Assembly: GCA_019120275.1 (NCBI GenBank)
Contig: DWVL01000029.1
Span: 1 to 55,440 of the forward strand
Direction: 5' to 3'
Source of the DNA: Candidatus Mediterraneibacter excrementavium
GTDB taxonomy: Bacteria > Bacillota > Clostridia > Lachnospirales > Lachnospiraceae
DNA length: 55,440 nt
Shown: piece after piece, positions 7,800 to 15,673 of the stretch
Layout: every line of letters starts with the position of its first letter
How positions within the stretch are numbered: the first letter of the stretch is position 1
Translations under genes and position numbers: made by a program
The notes under the pieces: generated by a model
What the model was told of the DNA's origin: nothing
Database searches by the model: none
The model's input: only the letters and a program-made list of their open reading frames with translations

Positions 7800-9023
7800 A
7801 TGCAGGTTATTGAAGGCGGTGTAACAGCGGCGAAAGGGTTTCAAGCTGCAGCGGCAGCAGCCGGGATCAAATATCAGGATCGTACGGATATGGCTCTTAT
7901 TTACAGTGAAAAACCGTGTAAAGTGGCAGGTGCATTTACAACAAATCTTGTGAAAGCGGCTCCGGTTAAATGGGATCAGGCAATCGTAGACGGTGGACTG
8001 AAATCACAGGCGGTTATTGTTAACTCGGGTATTGCCAACGCGTGTACGGGCGAAAAAGGAATGGAATACTGCAGAGAAACTGCAGAAGAAGCTGCGAAAG
8101 TACTGAATGTGGATGAAAAAAGCGTCCTGGTGGGATCTACAGGTGTGATCGGCATGCAGCTCCCTATGGAGCGGGTGAAAGCAGGGATCCGGGAGCTTGC
8201 GATGTCAAAGAAAGCAGATCTGCAATCAGGAGCATCGGCGGCGCAGGCTATCATGACGACAGATACGCGCAGGAAGGAAGCGGCGGTCACGGTTGAGATC
8301 GGCGATACAATTGTAACGATCGGCGGCATGGCGAAAGGCTCGGGCATGATTCATCCGAACATGTGCACCATGCTGGCATTTATCACAACGGATGCAAAGA
8401 TTTCCAGAAAAGCTCTTCAGGCGGCGCTGAGCGAAGATGTACAGGATACATATAATATGATTTCCGTAGATGGCGACACGTCCACAAACGATACGGTGCT
8501 GCTCCTGGCGAACGGCGCCGCGGGAAATGAAAAGATCACATATGGAACGTGGGAATATGAAGCTTTCAAACAGGCGCTTCATTATGTAAACGAAACACTG
8601 GCGAAGAAAATGGCCGGGGACGGTGAAGGTGCTACAGCACTTTTTGAAGCAAAGATTATTAATGCTGATACAAAAGAACAGGCAAAAACACTTGCAAAAT
8701 CAATCGTCTGCTCTAATCTGACAAAAGCGGCTATAGCAGGGCATGATGCTAATTGGGGAAGGATACTTTGCGCAATGGGGTATTCCGGGGCAAAGTTTGA
8801 TCCGGAGAAAGTAGATCTGTATTTTGAGAGCGATGCCGGGAAAATACAGCTTATCGAAAATGGCGTTGCACTTGACTACAGTGAAGAAAAAGCGACGGAA
8901 ATCCTGTCGCAGCCGGAAGTAACCGTTATCGCAGATATTAAGGAAGGTGACATGGACGCGGCTGCGTGGGGATGTGATCTGACGCATGAATATATTAATA
9001 TCAATGCAGATTATCGTAGTTAA
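7800..9023 (+). CDS. argJ: Glutamate N-acetyltransferase / amino-acid acetyltransferase
   Basis: ArgJ transfers the acetyl group from N-acetylornithine to glutamate, closing the acetyl cycle of arginine synthesis; bifunctional forms also use acetyl-CoA. The 407-residue precursor cleaves itself before a threonine: the site is HPNMCTMLAF, giving an alpha chain of residues 1-189 and a beta chain starting at the nucleophile T190. Most relatives have Ala where this protein has Cys just before the cleaved bond. The KGSGMI oxyanion-hole region precedes it. ATG 7800 follows AAGCGGGGGAT. Whether it is mono- or bifunctional cannot be decided here. Confidence 0.95.
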   Translation: MQVIEGGVTAAKGFQAAAAAAGIKYQDRTDMALIYSEKPCKVAGAFTTNLVKAAPVKWDQAIVDGGLKSQAVIVNSGIANACTGEKGMEYCRETAEEAAKVLNVDEKSVLVGSTGVIGMQLPMERVKAGIRELAMSKKADLQSGASAAQAIMTTDTRRKEAAVTVEIGDTIVTIGGMAKGSGMIHPNMCTMLAFITTDAKISRKALQAALSEDVQDTYNMISVDGDTSTNDTVLLLANGAAGNEKITYGTWEYEAFKQALHYVNETLAKKMAGDGEGATALFEAKIINADTKEQAKTLAKSIVCSNLTKAAIAGHDANWGRILCAMGYSGAKFDPEKVDLYFESDAGKIQLIENGVALDYSEEKATEILSQPEVTVIADIKEGDMDAAAWGCDLTHEYININADYRS

Positions 9024-9027
9024 TCTA

Positions 9028-9114
9028 AATAGGGACAGGGTAAAATCCAGTTTGGGACACCGTAAAATTCAATTGGGGACGTAGTAAAATTGAATTTTAC
9101 TACGTCCCCAATTG
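9028..9114. repeat. REP-like palindromic repeat, copy 2 (argJ-argB gap)
   Basis: The gap holds three successive degenerate copies of GGGACNNNGTAAAAT (starting at about 9029, 9052 and 9075). The last forms a perfect 45-bp palindrome at 9070-9114: 22 bp on each side of a single central G at 9092. It shares its core with the repeat after argC. The end of the palindrome is only 22 bp before the argB start, so if transcribed it places a long hairpin directly in front of the argB ribosome site. Confidence 0.8.
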
Positions 9115-9135
9115 AACAATTGAAGGAGGAGAAGT

Positions 9136-10035
9136 ATGAACAGTAACATGCAGCAGTATCTTGACAAGGCGGAGGTCCTTATTGAAGCTCTGCCATACAT
9201 CCAGCGTTTTAATCGCAAGATCATTGTGGTGAAGTATGGCGGCAGCGCCATGGTTGACGAGGAACTGAAGAAGCGGGTTATCGAGGATGTGACTCTTCTG
9301 AAGCTGGTCGGTTTCAAGCCGATCATTGTTCACGGCGGCGGCAAGGAAATAAGCAAATGGGTCGGGAAAGTAGGCATGGAGCCGAAGTTTGTCAACGGTC
9401 TCCGTGTTACGGATGAGGACACCATGGAAGTAGCGGAAATGGTCCTGGGCCGTGTGAACAAGAGTCTGGTACAGCTTGTGGAGAGCCTGGGCGTACGCGC
9501 TATTGGCATCAGCGGTAAAGATGGTGCACTGATGAAGGTAGAAAAAAAATACTCAGACGGTGAGGATATCGGATATGTCGGAGAGGTCAGAGAAGTGAAC
9601 GGGCAGATCCTTTATGACCTTCTGGAGAAGGATTTTCTGCCGATCGTTTGTCCGGTTGGACTGGACGATGACTTTCACACGTACAACATTAATGCAGATG
9701 ACGCAGCCTGCGCCATCGCGAAAGCAGTCAGGGCTGAAAAACTGGCGTTTCTGACAGACATAGAAGGAGTATACAAAGATCCGGATGATCCCTCCACACT
9801 GATATCGGAACTTCGTGTAGATGAGGCCCGGAAACTGATGGACAGCGGATATATCGGAGGAGGCATGCTGCCGAAGCTTCAGAACTGCATTGACGCTATC
9901 GAGGCAGGCGTATCCAGGGTGCATATCCTGGATGGAAGGATCCCGCATTGCCTGCTCCTCGAGATATTTACGAATAAAGGAATTGGTACGGCAATCTTAA
10001 ACAGTGAAGAAAGCAGGTATTATCATGGTGAATAA
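9136..10035 (+). CDS. argB: Acetylglutamate kinase
   Basis: ArgB phosphorylates N-acetylglutamate, the usual point of arginine feedback control. The 299-residue protein has the amino-acid-kinase motifs VVKYGGSAM (phosphate contact), IVHGGGKEI (substrate loop) and a GGGMLPKL segment near the C-terminus. Its N-terminal extension ([18 protein letters not shown]) resembles the helix that makes arginine-sensitive hexameric ArgB, so feedback inhibition is likely but inferred. ATG 9136 follows GAAGGAGGAGAAG. The 3' end overlaps argD by 11 bp. Confidence 0.96.
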   Translation: MNSNMQQYLDKAEVLIEALPYIQRFNRKIIVVKYGGSAMVDEELKKRVIEDVTLLKLVGFKPIIVHGGGKEISKWVGKVGMEPKFVNGLRVTDEDTMEVAEMVLGRVNKSLVQLVESLGVRAIGISGKDGALMKVEKKYSDGEDIGYVGEVREVNGQILYDLLEKDFLPIVCPVGLDDDFHTYNINADDAACAIAKAVRAEKLAFLTDIEGVYKDPDDPSTLISELRVDEARKLMDSGYIGGGMLPKLQNCIDAIEAGVSRVHILDGRIPHCLLLEIFTNKGIGTAILNSEESRYYHGE

Positions 10036-11209
10036 AAAAATACAGGACGCAGAAGAAAATCTGCTTCACGTTTACAATCGCTTCCCTGTTGTCCTGGATC
10101 ATGGAGAAGGAATGTATCTTTATGATGCGGACGGAAAAGAGTATCTGGATTTTGCTGCCGGCTTTGCAGTAACAGGACTGGGATATGACAACAGAGAACT
10201 GAATGAAGCACTGAAGGAGCAGATCGATAAACTGTATCATACATCGAATCTTTATTATCACGAAAGCTGCGGTGAGGCTGCGAGAGAACTGAACCGTGTC
10301 TGTGGCATGGACCGGGTATTCTTTACCAACAGCGGCGGCGAAGCGATCGAGGGAGCGCTGAAATCCGCGAGGCGTTATGCCTATACAAAAGGAACAGGCA
10401 GGTATGAATTTATCGCGATGGAGCATTCTTTCCACGGGCGGACGTTTGGTGCGGTTTCCGTGACCGGGCACGCGCCGTACAGGGAGCCGTTCGAGCCTCT
10501 GGTGCCTGGAGTGAGATTTGCAAAATTCAATGATCTCGACAGTGTGAAAGCATTGGTAAATGATAAGACATGCGCGATTATCCTGGAACCGCTCCAGGGG
10601 GAAGGCGGGATCAATCTGGCCACACAGGAATTCATGGAGGGGATCCGGAAGATCTGTGATGAAAACGGGATCCTTATGATCTGTGACGAGGTACAGTGCG
10701 GTATGGGCAGGACTGGGACCATGTTCGCATGGCAGGGATTCGGCACAAAGCCGGACATTATGGCCATGGCGAAAGCAATCGGAAACGGGATCCCTGTGGG
10801 CGCGTTCGCCATGACGGAAGAAGTGGCGGCATATTCCATGAGGCCGGGCGACCACGGAGCCACATATGGAGGAAATCCACTGGCTTGTACAGCGGTGAAG
10901 ACGGTAATCGGGATCTTTGAGCGGGAACATATCGTGGAACATGTAAATGAGGTTTCTCCATATCTGACGAAAAAGCTGGATGAACTGGTGGACGAACTGG
11001 ATTGTGTCGTGCGACGTAAGGGGAAGGGCCTGATGCAGGGGATTGAGATCACGAAACCGGTCGCCGGGGTAAATCAGCGCTGCGTGGAAAACGGACTGCT
11101 GGTGATCCAGGCAGAAGGCAATGTACTCCGTTTTGTTCCGCCGCTGATCGTGGAAGAGAAGCATATCGATGAGATGATCGGAAAGCTGAAGAAGGCCCTT
11201 GAGGATTAG
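10025..11209 (+). CDS. argD: Acetylornithine aminotransferase
   Basis: ArgD is a class III PLP-dependent aminotransferase that makes N-acetylornithine from the semialdehyde and glutamate. The 394-residue protein has the [15 protein letters not shown] cofactor-phosphate region, the [11 protein letters not shown] motif whose Asp contacts the pyridine nitrogen, and the Schiff-base lysine K250 in [11 protein letters not shown] 10025 lies inside the end of argB and gives an 11-bp overlap, which points to translational coupling. The frame extends back to 10004 without a better start. argF, argG and argH are not in the window. Confidence 0.95.
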   Translation: MVNKKIQDAEENLLHVYNRFPVVLDHGEGMYLYDADGKEYLDFAAGFAVTGLGYDNRELNEALKEQIDKLYHTSNLYYHESCGEAARELNRVCGMDRVFFTNSGGEAIEGALKSARRYAYTKGTGRYEFIAMEHSFHGRTFGAVSVTGHAPYREPFEPLVPGVRFAKFNDLDSVKALVNDKTCAIILEPLQGEGGINLATQEFMEGIRKICDENGILMICDEVQCGMGRTGTMFAWQGFGTKPDIMAMAKAIGNGIPVGAFAMTEEVAAYSMRPGDHGATYGGNPLACTAVKTVIGIFEREHIVEHVNEVSPYLTKKLDELVDELDCVVRRKGKGLMQGIEITKPVAGVNQRCVENGLLVIQAEGNVLRFVPPLIVEEKHIDEMIGKLKKALED

Positions 11210-11223
11210 ACGGACACCGCAAT

Positions 11224-11243
11224 ATGCGGAATAATGCGGAATA
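11224..11243 (+). repeat. Tandem 10-bp repeat after argD
   Basis: ATGCGGAATA occurs twice in a row (11224-11233 and 11234-11243), beside a small CCGCA-ATA-TGCGG hairpin. No proper terminator is visible between argD and the next gene. Confidence 0.6.
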
Positions 11244-11327
11244 TCGAAGCGCCAACAGCGTATATGAAACCAATTACAGGACATACTAATTAACCGGCAG
11301 GCATAAACTGTACGGGAGGGATGTTCT

Positions 11328-11759
11328 GTGATTGGTTTTTTTATTGCGCTTCTGTCCGGTGCGCTGATGAGCGTGCAGGGGGTTTTTAACACTCAGGTTA
11401 CAAAGACCACAGGGATATGGGTGAGCAACGGCTGGGTGCAGATCACCGCATTTGCAGTCTGTCTGGCCGTGTGGTTTTTTACCGGACGTGACAGTATTGC
11501 TGCGATCGGGAGGGTCGAGCCAAGATATCTGCTGCTCGGCGGCGTGATCGGAGCAGGGATCACCTGGACGGTGATCAGGAGTGTGGAGGCGCTCGGCCCT
11601 GCAAAATCCGCACTCCTGATCGTAGTGGCACAGCTTGCAGTGTCCTATCTGATCCAGCTGTTCGGACTTTTCGGTATGGACAGGGAGCCGTTTTCCTGGA
11701 GGAAATTTGGCGGACTGCTCCTGTCGGTCATCGGTATCGCGATATTTCAATGGAAATGA
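11328..11759 (+). CDS. Small DMT-superfamily membrane transporter (YdcZ/DUF606-like)
   Basis: The 143-residue protein has four to five hydrophobic helices (about residues 3-20, 35-52, 66-85, 92-115 and 125-141) with Gly-rich faces, including the GGVIGAGITWTVIRSVEALGP region typical of the YdcZ/DUF606 branch of the drug/metabolite transporter superfamily. Such proteins work as dimers or pairs, and their substrates are mostly unknown. The start is GTG 11328 behind GGGAGGG at 11314-11320; an ATG at 11321 is out of frame. It follows argD by 118 bp and may be the last gene of that transcript, but no functional link is shown. Confidence 0.72.
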   Translation: MIGFFIALLSGALMSVQGVFNTQVTKTTGIWVSNGWVQITAFAVCLAVWFFTGRDSIAAIGRVEPRYLLLGGVIGAGITWTVIRSVEALGPAKSALLIVVAQLAVSYLIQLFGLFGMDREPFSWRKFGGLLLSVIGIAIFQWK

Positions 11760-11836
11760 AAATGACCGGACAGGAAAATAAGATGTAATATCCCTGTAAC
11801 AAAACGTCAAATCTTTAACAAACAATTAATTGTCTA

Positions 11837-11865
11837 TTGTATTTTTGGTAAAAATTCGTTACAAT
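11837..11865 (+). promoter_or_regulatory. Sigma-A promoter of the comEA gene cluster
   Basis: TTGTAT (11837-11842) and TACAAT (11860-11865) are 17 bp apart. A perfect 12-bp palindrome ACAATTAATTGT (11822-11833) sits just upstream of the -35 and is a candidate regulator site. Confidence 0.6.
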
Positions 11866-11920
11866 ATCTTTGTCTGACATTTAAGGGGTGCTTTCTCCTG
11901 GCAGAAAGAGCAGGGAGAAA

Positions 11921-12577
11921 ATGCAGGATAAACATGTAAGATTTTACCGGGAAACGCGTTTGATGAAAATGCTGGTGATAATGGCATTTTTATTCCTTTC
12001 CGGCTGCGGGGAAAAAGCGGAAGAACACGGACTGGAAGAACTGTCTGTTTCGGGAGAAACCGGTGGCGCGGAGGATGGATCCGATGCCGGCACAGCATCC
12101 GGATCCGTTGATACATCCGATGCCGGCACAGCGTCCGGATCCGGCGATACATCCGATGCAGAGATCTGCGTATATATATGCGGTGCAGTCCATGAGCCGG
12201 GCGTATATGAACTTCCGGAAGGCTCCCGCGTGCATGAAGCACTGGAAATGGCCGGCGGCATGACGGAAGAAGCGGCTGCGTACGCGCTCAATCTCGCGCG
12301 GATCGCTGTGGATGGAGAGCAGATTTATGTGCCGGATGCGGAAGAGATCCAGGGACAGAGCATACTGTCCGGATCGGGATACGAGAAAAAAGTGAATATC
12401 AATACAGCTTCTATGGAGGAACTTATGACCCTGACAGGGATCGGAGAAGCAAAAGCTGAGAGCATCATCCGTTACCGGGAGGAAAACGGAGGATTCCAGA
12501 GTATTGAAGATCTGATGGAAATCGGCGGAATCAAAGAAGGTGTATTTGAAAAAATAAAAGATGACATTACAATATGA
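11921..12577 (+). CDS. comEA: ComEA-like DNA-binding lipoprotein (SLBB plus helix-hairpin-helix)
   Basis: ComEA binds incoming double-stranded DNA outside the membrane during natural transformation. This 218-residue form has a lipoprotein signal (FLFLSGC, lipid-anchored C29), an acidic Ser/Gly/Asp linker with a duplicated segment, an SLBB domain (ICVYICGAVHEPGVYELP) and a C-terminal tandem helix-hairpin-helix domain (VNINTASMEELMTLTGIGEA). Many relatives use a membrane helix rather than a lipid anchor. ATG 11921 with AGGGAGAA is preferred over the upstream GTG 11888; ATG 11963, just before the signal core, is also possible. comEC lies three genes downstream. Confidence 0.85.
   Translation: MQDKHVRFYRETRLMKMLVIMAFLFLSGCGEKAEEHGLEELSVSGETGGAEDGSDAGTASGSVDTSDAGTASGSGDTSDAEICVYICGAVHEPGVYELPEGSRVHEALEMAGGMTEEAAAYALNLARIAVDGEQIYVPDAEEIQGQSILSGSGYEKKVNINTASMEELMTLTGIGEAKAESIIRYREENGGFQSIEDLMEIGGIKEGVFEKIKDDITI
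12083..12154 (+). repeat. 36-bp tandem duplication inside comEA
   Basis: Two adjacent 36-bp copies (12083-12118 and 12119-12154) encode DAGTASGSVDTS and DAGTASGSGDTS, lengthening the flexible linker between lipid anchor and SLBB domain. The few differences indicate a fairly recent duplication. Confidence 0.85.
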
Positions 12578-12600
12578 CACAGGAGTCGGGATTTAGGAGT

Positions 12601-13287
12601 ATGAGTAAAAAAATTTTGGTTGTAGATGATGAAAAACTGATCGTGAAAGGGATCCGGTTCAGCCTGGAACAGGAAGGCATGGAAGTGGACTGCGCATACG
12701 ATGGAGAGGAGGCGCTGGAGTGCGCCAGAAAATGTGAGTACGATCTGGTCCTTCTGGATGTCATGCTTCCAAAGCTGGATGGGTTTCAGGTCTGTCAGCA
12801 GATCCGGGAGTTCTCGGACATGCCGGTCGTTATGCTGACAGCGAAAAGCGAAGATATGGATAAGATCCTGGGGCTGGAGTACGGAGCGGATGATTATATC
12901 ACGAAACCGTTTAACATACTTGAAGTGAAGGCCAGGATCAAAGCTATCATGCGCCGCACATCCAGGCGGAAAGAACCGGCGGGTGGTCCGGTCCTTATCA
13001 AAGGTAATATGAAGATCGACTGCGAGAGCCGGCGCGTCTTTATCGGGGAAAGAGAGATCAATCTGACGGCCAAGGAATTCGATGTTCTGGAACTGCTTGC
13101 AACAAATCCGAACAAAGTGTACAGCAGGGAAAATCTCCTGAATCTTGTGTGGGGATATGATTATCCCGGGGATGCGCGGACTGTGGACGTGCATATCCGC
13201 CGCCTGCGGGAGAAGATAGAGATCAACCCGAGCGAGCCGAAATACGTACATACAAAGTGGGGAGTGGGTTATTATTTCCAGGGGTAA
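12601..13287 (+). CDS. OmpR/PhoB-family response regulator
   Basis: The 228-residue protein has a receiver domain with phospho-acceptor D53 (LLLDVMLPKLDG context), conserved MLTAK and DDYITKPF motifs, and a C-terminal winged-helix DNA-binding domain (LTAKEFDVLELL to VDVHIRRLREKI). The partner kinase follows 37 bp downstream. The start is uncertain. ATG 12601 gives the normal MSKKILVVDDE N-terminus, but AGGAG sits almost against it. ATG 12574 overlaps the comEA stop (ATGA) and would add nine residues through translational coupling. Targets are unknown. Confidence 0.9.
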   Translation: MSKKILVVDDEKLIVKGIRFSLEQEGMEVDCAYDGEEALECARKCEYDLVLLDVMLPKLDGFQVCQQIREFSDMPVVMLTAKSEDMDKILGLEYGADDYITKPFNILEVKARIKAIMRRTSRRKEPAGGPVLIKGNMKIDCESRRVFIGEREINLTAKEFDVLELLATNPNKVYSRENLLNLVWGYDYPGDARTVDVHIRRLREKIEINPSEPKYVHTKWGVGYYFQG

Positions 13288-13324
13288 ACGAACGTTTATA
13301 CTGCGGGACAGGATCTTAAAGAAT

Positions 13325-14719
13325 ATGAGGTTCCGCTTTATTATCTTATTTATGCTGGCAGGGCTTGTTCCCTGCCTGGCTGTGCTTTTCGGCGCTGTAA
13401 AATTCTACGAACTCCGGGCTGTTGAACTGAGGACGGCCGAGATGCAGAATCAGTGCACGATCCTTGGCAATCAGCTGGATAATTACAGCTATCTGACCGA
13501 TCCCACATCTGAAGTGATCAATGCGAATCTTGCCCAGCTTACCAATATTTATAATGGCCGGGTCATGATCATTAACCGTGAGCTGGAAGTGGTAAAAGAC
13601 ACGTACAGCCTGGATGAGGGAAAGACAGATGTGTCCGAAAATGTTGTGCGTACAATGAAGGGGGAGACGACAAACCATTATGACCGGAAAAACCATTATA
13701 TAGAGGTCACTTCCCCGATCTTTGAACCGGGCGGCGAGGATGTGATCGGCGTCATGCTGGCCAGTGTATCAACCGACAATATCGAAGTGACCCGTCAGAT
13801 CATATTTACACAGGGCGGCATCGTGGTAGGCATCATCATGACGCTCCTTGCGGTTCTCAGTGTGTTTTTCGCTGACCGTATGGTGCGGCCGCTCCACAGG
13901 ATCACAAAAGCGATCGAAACAGTGACGGAAGGCTACGGGGACGATGTGCTGCACGTGGAGACGTTTACGGAGACAAGACAGCTCAGTGAAGCATTCAATA
14001 AAATGCTCGGACGGCTGAAGATCCTGGACGAGTCCCGGGAAGAATTCGTTTCCAATGTCTCCCATGAACTGAAAACGCCCATGACATCGGTAAAGGTACT
14101 GGCGGATTCTCTTCTGGAAATGCCGGACGCACCGGTTGAAATGTACCGTGAATTCATGGAAGACATCGCAAAAGAGATCGACCGTGAGAATCAGATCATC
14201 ACAGATCTGCTGTCGCTCGTAAAGATGGACAAGACAGGTCAGAATATGAACATCTCATCAGTCAATATCAATGATCTTCTGGAACAGACGCTGAAACGTC
14301 TGCGTCCGATCGCGGATAAGAAAAATGTTGAAGTGGTCATGGAAAGCTTCCGGCCGGTCACGGCAGAGGTCGATGAAATGAAGGTTTCCCTTGTCGTCTC
14401 GAATCTTGTGGAAAATGCGATCAAGTACAACCATGAAAACGGGTGGGTCCATGTATCTCTGAATGCAGATCACAAGTACTTTTATATCAAGGTGGAGGAT
14501 TCGGGGATCGGTATTCCGGAAAAGGATCAGCCTCACATTTTTGAACGTTTTTACCGGGTGGATAAGTCGCACTCGCGGGAGATCGGCGGTACGGGCCTGG
14601 GCCTGGCGATCGCCCGCAGTGCGGTGATCGCGCACAGGGGATCAGTCAAGGTATACAGCAGTGAAGGAGAAGGCACAACATTTACGGTCAGGATCCCGCT
14701 GACGTATGCGGCGGCATAG
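13325..14719 (+). CDS. Membrane sensor histidine kinase
   Basis: This 464-residue kinase has an N-terminal membrane helix (about 3-22), an extracytoplasmic sensor of roughly 130 residues, a second helix (about 158-180), a HAMP linker (MVRPLHRITKAIE), a HisKA domain with phospho-acceptor H247 in SHELKTPM, and an HATPase domain with N (NLVENAIKYN), G1 (DSGIGIPE) and G2 (GGTGLGLAI) boxes. The layout matches PhoR/WalK-type kinases. The sensor domain gives no ligand. It is co-directional with the response regulator before it and the GerMN lipoprotein after it. Confidence 0.92.
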   Translation: MRFRFIILFMLAGLVPCLAVLFGAVKFYELRAVELRTAEMQNQCTILGNQLDNYSYLTDPTSEVINANLAQLTNIYNGRVMIINRELEVVKDTYSLDEGKTDVSENVVRTMKGETTNHYDRKNHYIEVTSPIFEPGGEDVIGVMLASVSTDNIEVTRQIIFTQGGIVVGIIMTLLAVLSVFFADRMVRPLHRITKAIETVTEGYGDDVLHVETFTETRQLSEAFNKMLGRLKILDESREEFVSNVSHELKTPMTSVKVLADSLLEMPDAPVEMYREFMEDIAKEIDRENQIITDLLSLVKMDKTGQNMNISSVNINDLLEQTLKRLRPIADKKNVEVVMESFRPVTAEVDEMKVSLVVSNLVENAIKYNHENGWVHVSLNADHKYFYIKVEDSGIGIPEKDQPHIFERFYRVDKSHSREIGGTGLGLAIARSAVIAHRGSVKVYSSEGEGTTFTVRIPLTYAAA

Positions 14720-14743
14720 GAAACCACAGCACAGGAGGAGTAA

Positions 14744-15673
14744 ATGGTGAAAAAGAAAATATGGCTCTTCGCGTTCATCCTGGTTGCTGCTGTGCTTGCG
14801 GCATGCGGAAAAGACGCCTCTGAAGAAGATTATGATTCTTATATATACTGTCTGAATGCGGAGGGTACGGGACTTGTAAAAGAAGCATATGAGTTCCCTG
14901 AAGGAGAAATCCAGGAGCAGGCGGAACATATGCTCGGAAAGCTGCAGGAACCGTCTGATGATCTGGAATGCATCAGTCCGATCCCGGAGGAAGTGGAAGT
15001 GCTGGGATGCAGCCTCTCCGGGAGCATACTGGACGTGGATTTCAGCGGAACGTATATGGATATCGGACGGATCCGGGAGAAGCTTGTCCGGGCAGCAGTC
15101 GTACAGTCGCTGGTGCAGATCAGCGGGATCAATGCAGTGCGTTTTACGATAGAGGGAGCGCCCCTTGTGGACGGCAGCGGTGCAGAGACCGGTCTGATGA
15201 ATGCGGATGATTTTGTGGGAAATACGAGTTCGTCCCCAAGTTCCTATCAGACGGACACACTGACGCTTTATTTTGCCAATGCAGAAGGCGACAGACTCGT
15301 GGAGCAGAATAAAACCGTACGATACAGCAGCAACGTGTCCAAGGACAAGCTGATCGTGGAGAAACTGATGCAGGGGCCGTCCGGCGACAGCGCCAGTCCT
15401 ACGATCAATCCCAATGCGGACCTGCTCAGTGTGACGACAAAAGACAAGATATGTTATGTGAATTTTGACAGTACATTTCTCACAGGAGAGTATGATATAC
15501 TTCCTGAACTTACCATATATTCGATCGTAAATTCTCTGGTTGAGGGAACAGAGGCTGAACAGGTGCAGATTACGATCAATGGGGAATCCAACGCGGAATA
15601 TATGGGTACGGTGGATCTTTCCAAGCCGCTTTCGGCAGATCCGGACTTGATCGCAGTCAGAGACGATGAATGA
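14744..15673 (+). CDS. GerMN-domain lipoprotein
   Basis: A 309-residue secreted lipoprotein (lipobox LAAC, anchored C21) with two GerMN-type repeats: residues about 40-150 and 185-300, each containing the ILDVDFSG / CYVNFDS strand and the QSLVQISGINAVRF / NSLVEGTEAEQVQITING element. GerMN domains occur in the spore germination and cortex protein GerM and in the LpqB lipoprotein, which works with the MtrAB two-component system in Actinobacteria. Its position right after a kinase and regulator suggests a sensory accessory role, as for LpqB; this is inference. ATG 14744 follows AGGAGGAG. Its TGA stop overlaps the comEC ATG. Confidence 0.82.
   Translation: MVKKKIWLFAFILVAAVLAACGKDASEEDYDSYIYCLNAEGTGLVKEAYEFPEGEIQEQAEHMLGKLQEPSDDLECISPIPEEVEVLGCSLSGSILDVDFSGTYMDIGRIREKLVRAAVVQSLVQISGINAVRFTIEGAPLVDGSGAETGLMNADDFVGNTSSSPSSYQTDTLTLYFANAEGDRLVEQNKTVRYSSNVSKDKLIVEKLMQGPSGDSASPTINPNADLLSVTTKDKICYVNFDSTFLTGEYDILPELTIYSIVNSLVEGTEAEQVQITINGESNAEYMGTVDLSKPLSADPDLIAVRDDE

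Noticed and set aside
9968-11392. 474-residue minus-strand frame opposite argD
   Set aside because: It covers argD, which has clear aminotransferase motifs. Its Cys/His-rich composition marks it as a shadow frame.
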